A stretch of 47,073 bases of DNA from Gammaproteobacteria bacterium (GTDB taxonomy: Bacteria; Pseudomonadota; Gammaproteobacteria; SZUA-140). This document shows, piece after piece, positions 1-7,329 of the stretch (position 1 is its first letter; each line of letters opens with the position of its first letter). Under the pieces are notes generated by a model that was not told where the DNA came from, searched no databases, and was given only the letters and a program-made list of their open reading frames with translations. The DNA is taken from contig QIGV01000083.1 in the NCBI GenBank assembly GCA_003230085.1, positions 1 to 47,073 of the forward strand, given 5' to 3'. Position numbers and translations under genes: made by a program.

Positions 1-359
1 AGGAATCAATGAAGCCGCTGGTGCTCCATGATGTCGCCGAGGCTGTTAGTATGCATGAATCGACAATATCCCGCGTAACCACTGAAAAGTATATGCATAC
101 TCCAAGAGGTGTATTTGAGCTTAAATATTTCTTTTCCAGTCACGTCAGTACAGCTGCTGGTGGAGAGTGTTCGGCTACAGCAATCAGAGCCCTGATCAAG
201 AAAATGGTGGCTGTAGAGGACCCGAGCAAACCGCTTAGTGATAGTAAGATAGCTCATGAGCTGGAGCAGCAGGGGATAAATGTTGCGCGTAGGACCATAG
301 CGAAATACCGCGAGTCACTAGTGATTCCGTCCTCCAGCGAGCGTAAACGCTTAGTATGA
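1..359 (+). CDS. rpoN: RNA polymerase sigma-54 factor, C-terminal fragment
   Basis: The reading frame is open from the left edge, so only the last ~118 residues are present; an internal ATG at base 9 is not the true start. The fragment carries the DNA-binding part of sigma-54: the helix-turn-helix segment with [14 protein letters not shown], the conserved [11 protein letters not shown] stretch, and near the end the RpoN box ([10 protein letters not shown]), which reads the -24 promoter element. The ending SSERKRL is typical of the family. Sigma-54 directs RNA polymerase to -24/-12 promoters that need AAA+ activators. The genes that follow (hpf, ptsN, hprK, rapZ) are the usual downstream neighbours in proteobacteria. 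Confidence 0.97.
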   Translation, partial: ESMKPLVLHDVAEAVSMHESTISRVTTEKYMHTPRGVFELKYFFSSHVSTAAGGECSATAIRALIKKMVAVEDPSKPLSDSKIAHELEQQGINVARRTIAKYRESLVIPSSSERKRLV

Positions 360-374
360 AATGAGAGTATAATA

Positions 375-674
375 ATGCAGATAAATATTACAGGACATCA
401 TGTTGAAATTACCCCCGCACTACGTGATTATGTCACAACAAAATTTCAGAAAATCAAGCGCCATTTTGATGGTGTTGCCAACGCCAATGTAGTACTGGCC
501 GTTGAGAAAATGACCCAGAAAGCGGAATCTACCATCCACGTGCGTGGAAATGACTTGTTTGCGAATGCCGAGGCAGAAAATATGTATTCGGCTATTGATG
601 CATTGGTGGATAAACTGGATAGGCAGTTAATAAAGTATAAAGAAAAGCAAACGGATCACCACCGCAAGCATTAA
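375..674 (+). CDS. hpf: Ribosome hibernation promoting factor (HPF/YfiA family, short form)
   Basis: This 99-aa protein begins MQINITGHHVEITPALRDYV, the standard start of short HPF proteins. The family binds the 30S subunit across the mRNA/tRNA channel and promotes 100S dimers in stationary phase. The length fits the short form, with no C-terminal dimerisation domain. It starts 15 bp after rpoN, which supports co-transcription, and is followed closely by ptsN. Nothing unusual is seen. Confidence 0.95.
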   Translation: MQINITGHHVEITPALRDYVTTKFQKIKRHFDGVANANVVLAVEKMTQKAESTIHVRGNDLFANAEAENMYSAIDALVDKLDRQLIKYKEKQTDHHRKH

Positions 675-693
675 TGCCTGTTAGCATGGAATC

Positions 694-1179
694 ATGGTGA
701 TGATCGCACTTGACGAGACTATTAATAAGGACCGGATTGCCTGTTTAAACAAGGTTAGCAGTAAAAAGCGTGTGCTTGAAGAATTAAGCAAGTTATTCAT
801 AACTGGAGATACTGAGCTGGTGGAACATGAAATCTTCAGCAGCTTTTGTGATCGTGAGCGTCTCGGTGGAACCGGTTTGGGGCATGGTGTAGCGATACCA
901 CATGGACGGCTGCCTGGCATTGAGCAAGCAGCATGCGCGCTAATAAAACTTAATGAAGGTGTCGATTACGATGTCGTTGATAAGCAGCCAGTAGATTTGA
1001 TCTGTGGCTTGATCGTGCCTGAGGAATATACTGATGAGCATCTGGTTATTCTTGCAGCCCTTGCAGAAATGTTTAGTGATGAAGCGATTTGCGCCAAAAT
1101 GAGGGCTTCTAAAAGCTCCCAGGAGCTGTATGATTTACTGATGTCGTGGCAACCGATAAGAAAAAAAGCAGCTGTGTAA
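694..1179 (+). CDS. ptsN: PTS IIA-like nitrogen regulatory protein (EIIA-Ntr)
   Basis: The 161-aa protein has the EIIA-fructose/Ntr signature GLGHGVAIPHGRLPG; His70 in IPHG is the expected phosphorylated residue and His64 its partner. EIIA-Ntr takes phosphate from HPr (or NPr) and acts as a regulator, in other species of K+ uptake, sensor kinases and (p)ppGpp metabolism, rather than in sugar transport. An in-frame ATG two codons inside the given start (MIALDE) is an alternative. It lies 20 bp after hpf in the rpoN operon. Its phosphorelay partners HPr and EI are encoded 2.5-5 kb downstream. Confidence 0.94.
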   Translation: MVMIALDETINKDRIACLNKVSSKKRVLEELSKLFITGDTELVEHEIFSSFCDRERLGGTGLGHGVAIPHGRLPGIEQAACALIKLNEGVDYDVVDKQPVDLICGLIVPEEYTDEHLVILAALAEMFSDEAICAKMRASKSSQELYDLLMSWQPIRKKAAV

Positions 1180-1236
1180 TATCTTTTTAGTCGCGCAGTC
1201 ATTGTAGACACTTAATCCTGGTAGCTTGCTGAATAT

Positions 1237-2196
1237 ATGGACCTCATACTCACTGCAGGTAATATATTCAAAATCCATCAGCACAAGCTTGCCCTCAAGT
1301 GGGTGGCGGGGCAGGCAGGCGAGGCTCGGGCAGTTCAGGTGCAAGATGTGGAAACTGCCAAGGACTCCCCCTGGGGGGCGTGGGTGGGGCATTTGAACCT
1401 GATTCATCCTAACCGTATTCAGATACTCGGTACTGCGGAAATACAGTATCTTGAAAATCTCGGTAAAAACTCCCACGAAGATGCTATCCAGCAGTTGTTT
1501 ACTAATAGCCCGGCACTTGTAGTAATTGTCGATCATTGCAAGATAGGCAAAGAATTTATAAATTGCGCTGAAAAGACAGCCACACCGCTGTTGTCATCAC
1601 CATTGCCTTCTCACAAAATTATCAGTCATCTTCAGTATTACATCTCCAGTCAGCTTGCAGATAAAATCACCTTGCATGGTGTATTTATGGAAATTCTGGG
1701 AATAGGGGTGTTGATTACAGGTGAAAGCGGGATCGGTAAAAGTGAGTTGGCACTGGAATTAATCAGTCGTGGGCATCGCCTGGTCGCAGATGATGCGCCG
1801 GAGTTCTCACGACTAACGCCTGATATTCTGAGTGGATACTGTCCAACACCTTTACGTGAATTTCTAGAGGTGCGTGGACTGGGAATTTTGAATATACGTG
1901 AAATGTTTGGCGATAGTGCTATCAAGCCAAGCAAAAACCTCCGTCTGATAATTCACCTGGAACGCATGGATGATCAGGCGCTACGCAGTATTGACCGTCT
2001 CAATGGCAGTAAACAGATACTGCCTTTGCTGGAAGTCGAGATTCCACAAGTTACTTTACCGGTAGCGCCTGGACATAATCTTGCCGTACTTGCTGAAGGT
2101 GCGGCCCGTAATCATGTGCTCTATCAGCGGGGATATGATGCAGTCCAGGCTTTTATCGAACGGCAAAGACTACTGATGACAGAGGGAGAGCAGTGA
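1237..2196 (+). CDS. hprK: HPr kinase/phosphorylase
   Basis: The 319-aa length matches the family. A P-loop, GESGIGKS (residues 162-169), follows the family segment GVFMEILGIGVLITG, and RGHRLVADD plus the C-terminal signature LEVRGLGILNIREMFG are present. The enzyme phosphorylates HPr on Ser46 with ATP or PPi and removes the phosphate with Pi; the HPr encoded downstream has the matching Ser46. The stop overlaps the rapZ start by 4 bp (ATGA type), indicating translational coupling. In proteobacteria without sugar PTS permeases this enzyme is thought to set the HPr phosphorylation balance rather than classical catabolite repression. Confidence 0.96.
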   Translation: MDLILTAGNIFKIHQHKLALKWVAGQAGEARAVQVQDVETAKDSPWGAWVGHLNLIHPNRIQILGTAEIQYLENLGKNSHEDAIQQLFTNSPALVVIVDHCKIGKEFINCAEKTATPLLSSPLPSHKIISHLQYYISSQLADKITLHGVFMEILGIGVLITGESGIGKSELALELISRGHRLVADDAPEFSRLTPDILSGYCPTPLREFLEVRGLGILNIREMFGDSAIKPSKNLRLIIHLERMDDQALRSIDRLNGSKQILPLLEVEIPQVTLPVAPGHNLAVLAEGAARNHVLYQRGYDAVQAFIERQRLLMTEGEQ

Positions 2197-3053
2197 AATT
2201 ATTAATTATCAGCGGGTTATCCGGTGCAGGTAAGAGTATCGCACTACAGGCGCTTGAGGATCTCGAGTACTATTGTGTTGATAATCTGCCGCTCGGCCTA
2301 TTGCCGACTTTCGTCCAACAAATGCTCGCCGACACTGCACAACCGCCTGAACAAGATATTGCGGTAGGCATTGATGCACGTAATATCACCGATGAACTGC
2401 TTCATTTTGAAGAGACATTGAGCGTCTTGCGTGAAGAAGGTGTGGAATTCGAGGTAGTATTTCTGGATGCTGATGACGAAATCCTGCTGAAGCGTTTTAG
2501 TGAATCACGCCGTAAGCACCCCCTGACAAATGACCAGACAGCGCTGGCTGATGCCATCAAAATAGAGCGGAATCTGTTGAAATATGTCTCAGTAAATGCC
2601 GATTTATATCTGGATACAAGTCACCAAAATGTGCATGAATTAAGAGCCCTGATTCGTGAGCGGGTTGCACACAAGCCATCGTCAGAGTTGTCAATACAGT
2701 TTCTATCATTTGGCTATAAAAATGGTATACCCGTTGATGCCGATTTTGTATTTGATGTTCGTTGTCTACCTAATCCTTACTGGAAACCTGAATTGAGAGC
2801 GTTCAATGGTAAAGATGCCAAAGTGGTTGAATTTCTGGAGCAGGAGGCGGACGTAGTGCAGATGTATAAAGATATCAAGACATTTTTAGAACGCTGGCTT
2901 GTAAAATTTGTTGCGGATAATCGCAGTTATTTGAGTGTGGCAATTGGCTGTACAGGAGGCCAGCATCGTTCAGTCTATCTTGTAGAAAAATTGGCTGGAA
3001 AATTTAAAGACAATCATGACCATATACAGATTCGCCACCGGGATGTAACATGA
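2193..3053 (+). CDS. rapZ: RNase adapter / nucleotide-binding protein RapZ
   Basis: The 286-aa protein has an N-terminal P-loop, GLSGAGKS (residues 8-15), and the C-terminal signature GCTGGQHRSVYL, both diagnostic of RapZ (YvcJ/YhbJ). In Escherichia coli RapZ presents GlmZ sRNA to RNase E and senses glucosamine-6-phosphate; in species lacking that sRNA the role is less clear. The gene overlaps hprK by 4 bp and overlaps the next gene by 4 bp, so the three are probably translated together. Length is normal (E. coli 284 aa). Confidence 0.95.
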   Translation: MKLLIISGLSGAGKSIALQALEDLEYYCVDNLPLGLLPTFVQQMLADTAQPPEQDIAVGIDARNITDELLHFEETLSVLREEGVEFEVVFLDADDEILLKRFSESRRKHPLTNDQTALADAIKIERNLLKYVSVNADLYLDTSHQNVHELRALIRERVAHKPSSELSIQFLSFGYKNGIPVDADFVFDVRCLPNPYWKPELRAFNGKDAKVVEFLEQEADVVQMYKDIKTFLERWLVKFVADNRSYLSVAIGCTGGQHRSVYLVEKLAGKFKDNHDHIQIRHRDVT

Positions 3054-3460
3054 CTGTTGGTTTGCTCATTGTCACGCATAATCTAATTGGATCGGAGTTG
3101 CTCAACACCGCGATCTCTATGTTGGGAAAATGTCCGGTGAATGCGGAAGTGATAGCAGTAACGATGGCATGTGATCCGGAAGAGGTGTTGCAGCAGGCAA
3201 AACAGAAAATCGAGTTGCTGGATCAGGGTGCCGGCGTCATCATCCTTACCGATATGTATGGATCCACTCCGGCAAACGTTACCAAACTGTTGCAACACGA
3301 TTCTACCCGCATCGATGTTATTACCGGGATAAATCTGCCTATGGTGGTGAGGTTGCTGAATTATTCCTCACTTGACCGAGCGCAAATGATTGAAAAGGCT
3401 CTTAGTGGTGGCCGCGAAGGTATTTTTGCCTGCAAAATTTTGGACGATGAAACAAGCTAG
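3050..3460 (+). CDS. PTS EIIA component, mannose family (regulatory)
   Basis: This 136-aa protein matches the EIIA-Man domain alone: it starts MTVGLLIVTHN, placing His10 at the phosphorylation site as in ManX, and has the ILTDMYGSTPANV segment typical of the family. No EIIB, EIIC or EIID gene is nearby, so it probably acts as a phosphorylation-dependent regulator rather than in mannose uptake. It overlaps rapZ by 4 bp. A 138-bp gap with no recognised element separates it from ptsH. Confidence 0.9.
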   Translation: MTVGLLIVTHNLIGSELLNTAISMLGKCPVNAEVIAVTMACDPEEVLQQAKQKIELLDQGAGVIILTDMYGSTPANVTKLLQHDSTRIDVITGINLPMVVRLLNYSSLDRAQMIEKALSGGREGIFACKILDDETS

Positions 3461-3598
3461 CCCTGGCACAGTTGCATTCAGAACTCCAGGGATTGTATGC
3501 GCCAAGGCTCAGTTTCCAAAAAGCCTGCTGGCGTATCTATCGGTCTGATCTCCCGACAGCTTACTGAATATGAGTTTATCAGGATTATTTAGTCAGAT

Positions 3599-3868
3599 AT
3601 GATTCGCAAGGAAATCGTTATCATCAACCGACTCGGGCTTCATGCCCGGGCCGCCGCCAAACTGGTTACATTGGCCTCTGAATTTAATAGCGACATTCAG
3701 CTGGAACGAGGCAAAAAACGGGTCAATGGCAAAAGCATCATGGGTGTGATGATGCTGGCAGCGGGGCAGGGATCAACTATCGGAGTAATTGTGGATGGCC
3801 CCGATGAGAAAGATGCAATAGACGGTATTGAAACTTTGATTCAACAGCGCTTTGGGGAAGACGAATAG
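3599..3868 (+). CDS. ptsH: Phosphocarrier protein HPr
   Basis: The 89-aa protein has RLGLHARAAAKLV with the EI-phosphorylated His15 and NGKSIMGVMML with the regulatory Ser46, the HprK target. HPr passes phosphate from EI to the EIIA proteins encoded upstream. The ribosome binding site is weak (an AGGATT about 10 bp upstream), but the start is fixed by homology (MIRKEIVIINRLGLHA). It is unusually separated from ptsI by a 270-bp inverted-repeat element. Confidence 0.95.
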   Translation: MIRKEIVIINRLGLHARAAAKLVTLASEFNSDIQLERGKKRVNGKSIMGVMMLAAGQGSTIGVIVDGPDEKDAIDGIETLIQQRFGEDE

Positions 3869-3928
3869 ACGCTATTTAACAGAGATTCCTGAAGGATATG
3901 AACCCACTATCTATATGCCGTCAGTTAA

Positions 3929-4198
3929 CTAGTGTAGTGTCCTATATTGTTTGGCGATTTCAGAGGCCCACAAATGACTCAATACAAGGCGCAGTCCGCA
4001 GTTAATGGTTGTTCCCTTAGCAAGGGCGGCAACGCAGTATTGAGTCATTTGTGGGCCTCCCTTCGGGCGCGGCGAGATGCCGTCACCTGCGGTGTTGCGT
4101 TCCTTGAAAAGGGCATGCCATTCCCTGCGGAACGCGCCTTGCAGCTAACGGCTTCTCGTCGCGCTGAAAACGTCAAACAATATAGGACACTACACTAG
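3929..4198. mobile_element. MITE-like element with 24-bp perfect terminal inverted repeats between ptsH and ptsI
   Basis: The ends at 3929-3952 and 4175-4198 are perfect reverse complements over 24 bp, beginning CTAGTGTAGTGTCC. Inside, a second perfect 23-bp inverted pair (3963-3985 and 4037-4059) and smaller hairpins make the element highly foldable. There is no transposase: the only long frame inside (84 codons) has no recognisable product. Both ends finish in CTAG, fitting insertion at a TA within CTAG as seen for IS630/Tc1-like elements, but the family assignment is inference. Transcripts from ptsH to ptsI must run through it. Confidence 0.85.
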
Positions 4199-4210
4199 AG
4201 AAAATAATCT

Positions 4211-5950
4211 ATGGGATTGGTCGTTAATGGTATTAGTGTTTCCAGAGGGATCGCCATCGGCAAGGCACACCTCCTTAAGCGCAATGAGCTGGAAATTACC
4301 AGGCATATAGTCCCCAAACTTCTGATCAACGAGGAAATTACACGTTTCAAGGTTGCCCTCAAAAAGGCCCGACGGCAATTAATAGCAATCCGGGACCGTA
4401 TTCCAAAGCATACCCCTGCCGATATTGCCGGGTTTATCAATGCACATCTGCTGATGCTTGAAGATGCTGTGCTCACTGAAGCACCTGCCGTCATTATCAG
4501 GGAGAAGCAGTGTAATGCAGAGTGGGCCTTGAAAACCCAATGTGAAACGCTAGTTAATGTTTTTGAGGAAATGAACGACCCATACCTGCGTACCAGGCAG
4601 GATGATATCAATTATGTGGTTGACCGAATCCTGCGTAATTTGATGGATGCCAATGATTATCCTGCGGGCAGAAAACACCATGAATTTAAGATGCGAATCG
4701 TTATCGCCGAGGATATTTCTCCGGCAGAAATCCTGATCATGTACCACGATGGTGTGGCGGGTTTAGTGACGCGTTACGGTGGCCCAAATTCCCATACTGC
4801 AATTCTGGCACGCAGTCTGGGAATTCCGGCAGTGGTGGGAGTGCCGCATATTCAGGATTTCATTCTTATGAATGAGATGGTGGTACTTGATGGGAAGCGT
4901 GGCATGATTATGGCGCTACCCATGCCTGTTGAGCTGAGTTTTTATCGTGGTCAACAGCGTGAGGAGAAACGCCGCTTACAGGTGCTAAAAGGGCTTAAGG
5001 AACTGCCATCCAGGACCCGTGATGGTGTTACCGTGCAACTCATGGCTAATGTAGAAATACCGGAAGATATCCCGATTATCAAAAAGGTAGCTGCTGCAGG
5101 TATTGGTCTATATCGAACAGAGATGTTGTTTCTCAATTGCAAAGAGCCTCCAGGTGAGGAAGAGCAGTTTCAGAACTATCGAAAAATTGTGCAGGCAATG
5201 AAGGGCGCGCCGGTCACTATCCGAACACTGGATCTGGGTGGCGATAAGCCACTGCAAGAGTCTCAGCGGCGCTATGTTGCTATGACTAATCCCGCGATGG
5301 GATTACGGGCGATACGCAGCTGTTTGAAAGAACCCGAAATTTTCATTGCCCAGATACGTGCCATCTTACGGTCCTCTGCCTACGGCCAGGTAAGGATGAT
5401 GATACCCATGCTCTCCACCCTGCAGGAATTAAGGCAGGTTTTGAGCCTGGTTGAAGAACAAAAGAAAAGGCTGCGCAATCAGCGCAAGTCGTTTGATGAG
5501 AACATGAAGATAGGCGGCATGATTGAGATACCGGCCGCTGCCATGACGGCCTATGCATTTGCTAAACGCCTGGATTTTCTCTCTCTCGGGACCAACGATC
5601 TGATCCAGTATTCCCTTGCAGTTGATAGACTTGATGAGGAAGTGAATTATCTCTACGACCCCCTTCATCCTGCAATTCTGAAATTAATCCGAATGACCAT
5701 CGTGGCTGGACAGAAAGCCGGTATTCCTGTGGCCATGTGTGGAGAGATGGCTGGAGATGCACGTTATACACGTTTGCTTTTGGGCATGGGCTTAAGAGAA
5801 TTCAGTGCCTATCCCGCTACGCTGCTGGAGATAAAAAGTATCATTAACGCTAGTCAAGTCACAACACTTGAAAAGCATACTAAAAAAATTCTGCGCGCTG
5901 AAACCCAGGAAGATATCATCACAATGGTTGAGACATTAAATGCGCTTTAG
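4211..5950 (+). CDS. ptsI: Phosphoenolpyruvate-protein phosphotransferase (PTS enzyme I)
   Basis: The 579-aa length is normal for EI. The phosphohistidine motif GGPNSHTAILARSLGIPAVVG places the active His at residue 195, and the PEP-binding domain shows IRTLDLGGDKP, LSLGTNDLIQYSLAVDR and VAMCGEMAGD with the catalytic Cys at about residue 510. EI uses PEP to phosphorylate HPr. The start lies only 12 bp beyond the inserted repeat element, so the native ribosome binding region may have been replaced; the AGAGAAAATAATCT before the ATG is a poor Shine-Dalgarno. The next gene, mgtE, begins 23 bp downstream. Confidence 0.96.
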   Translation: MGLVVNGISVSRGIAIGKAHLLKRNELEITRHIVPKLLINEEITRFKVALKKARRQLIAIRDRIPKHTPADIAGFINAHLLMLEDAVLTEAPAVIIREKQCNAEWALKTQCETLVNVFEEMNDPYLRTRQDDINYVVDRILRNLMDANDYPAGRKHHEFKMRIVIAEDISPAEILIMYHDGVAGLVTRYGGPNSHTAILARSLGIPAVVGVPHIQDFILMNEMVVLDGKRGMIMALPMPVELSFYRGQQREEKRRLQVLKGLKELPSRTRDGVTVQLMANVEIPEDIPIIKKVAAAGIGLYRTEMLFLNCKEPPGEEEQFQNYRKIVQAMKGAPVTIRTLDLGGDKPLQESQRRYVAMTNPAMGLRAIRSCLKEPEIFIAQIRAILRSSAYGQVRMMIPMLSTLQELRQVLSLVEEQKKRLRNQRKSFDENMKIGGMIEIPAAAMTAYAFAKRLDFLSLGTNDLIQYSLAVDRLDEEVNYLYDPLHPAILKLIRMTIVAGQKAGIPVAMCGEMAGDARYTRLLLGMGLREFSAYPATLLEIKSIINASQVTTLEKHTKKILRAETQEDIITMVETLNAL

Positions 5951-5973
5951 CCCCGGACAGAGAAAATCTCATC

Positions 5974-7329
5974 ATGCAAACGACTGGCGATAAAGAAAAA
6001 CACCAAAAACGGTTGCACACATTCACCGAGGCATTGGCAGGCGGTACGCTTGCCAGTGTAAAAATAATGTTGAATGGGTTGCATCCAGCTGAGATCGCCC
6101 ATGTGTTGGAATCGTTGCCTGCTACAGAGCGCGAGCTTCTGTGGGAAATGGTGGATGAAAAGCTGGGCGGCGATGTATTACTGAACGTCAATGATGAAGT
6201 CCGTGCCAGTCTGATTCGTGATATGGAGCCGCAGGAGCTGGTGGCTGCAGCAGAGGGTCTGGAAACTGATGATCTGGCTGATTTTCTCACAGATCTGCCC
6301 GATGTAGTCATCCATGAAGTACTGCAATCCATGGATGAGCAGGACCGCCACCGTCTGGAATCCGTGCTGCCCTACCCGGAGGATACCGCTGGCGGGTTGA
6401 TGAATACCGATACGATTACGGTACGGCCTGATGTCACACTGGATGTTGTACTGCGTTATTTGCGTCTCCGTGGCCACCTGCCGGAAATGACTGACAACTT
6501 ATTCGTGGTCAATCGCAAGGACCGATATCTGGGGAAATTGCCTTTGACGGTACTGTTGACTCAGCCAGTCAGTTTGACAGTTTCTGAGGTGATGGCCAAA
6601 GATGAGGAGCCGATTCTGGCCTCCATGTCAGCCAGCGATGTAGCCACCCTGTTTGAGCATCATGATTTAGTATCTGCGTCCGTTGTGGATGAAAGCCGTA
6701 AATTACTGGGCAGGATCACCATCGATGATGTTGTAGACATCATTCGTGATGAAGGCGAACATTCCCTGTTGAGTATGACGGGCCTTGATGAAGAGGACGA
6801 CATGTTTGCACCCATTGCGGTCAGCGCCCGTCATCGTGGTGTGTGGCTGGGTATAAACCTGTTGACCGCTTTTCTTGCTTCAGGGGTAATCGGCCTATTC
6901 GAAGATACCATCGAAAAAGTGGTTGCCCTGGCGGTGCTGATGCCAGTGGTTGCCAGCATGGGTGGAATTGCCGGTAGCCAAACCCTGACGCTGGTGATCC
7001 GCGGTATCGCGGTGGGCAAGATCGGCGGATCGAATGCCCGCAAGCTGTTAGTCAGGGAACTTGCCGTAGGTCTGCTCAATGGTTTGCTGTGGGCGGCGGT
7101 AGTGGCGGCGATTACGGTGCTATGGTTCGGGGACTTCCAGATTGGCGCCATTATCGCTTTTGCCATTGTGGTCAACCTGGTCGTGGCGGCGCTGGCGGGT
7201 GTACTCATCCCGATGGTGATGCGTAAGTTTGGCGCTGATCCTGCCCTGGGCGGCAGCGTATTGCTGACAACGGTAACCGACGTGGTTGGTTTTATGGCTT
7301 TTCTGGGACTAGCAGCGCTTTTTCTATAA
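5974..7329 (+). CDS. mgtE: Magnesium transporter MgtE
   Basis: The 451-aa protein has the MgtE layout: an N-terminal superhelical domain (HPAEIAHVLESLPATER, about residues 30-130), a CBS pair (about 135-260, with LPYPEDTAGGLMNTD at the linker), a plug helix, and five C-terminal membrane helices with the pore segment VLMPVVASMGGIAGSQTLTL. The family conducts Mg2+ and is gated by cytosolic Mg2+ bound to the N and CBS domains. MgtE after ptsI is a recurrent arrangement in gammaproteobacteria. The last 6 bp overlap the 3' end of the convergent gene on the other strand. Confidence 0.94.
   Translation: MQTTGDKEKHQKRLHTFTEALAGGTLASVKIMLNGLHPAEIAHVLESLPATERELLWEMVDEKLGGDVLLNVNDEVRASLIRDMEPQELVAAAEGLETDDLADFLTDLPDVVIHEVLQSMDEQDRHRLESVLPYPEDTAGGLMNTDTITVRPDVTLDVVLRYLRLRGHLPEMTDNLFVVNRKDRYLGKLPLTVLLTQPVSLTVSEVMAKDEEPILASMSASDVATLFEHHDLVSASVVDESRKLLGRITIDDVVDIIRDEGEHSLLSMTGLDEEDDMFAPIAVSARHRGVWLGINLLTAFLASGVIGLFEDTIEKVVALAVLMPVVASMGGIAGSQTLTLVIRGIAVGKIGGSNARKLLVRELAVGLLNGLLWAAVVAAITVLWFGDFQIGAIIAFAIVVNLVVAALAGVLIPMVMRKFGADPALGGSVLLTTVTDVVGFMAFLGLAALFL

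Noticed and set aside
1135-1536. Minus-strand frame of 133 codons over ptsN/hprK
   Set aside because: It is antisense to two firmly identified genes and has no recognisable features.
3947-4198. An 84-codon plus-strand frame inside the MITE-like element
   Set aside because: It lies wholly within the inverted-repeat element, ends in its terminal repeat, and its translation has no recognisable domain.
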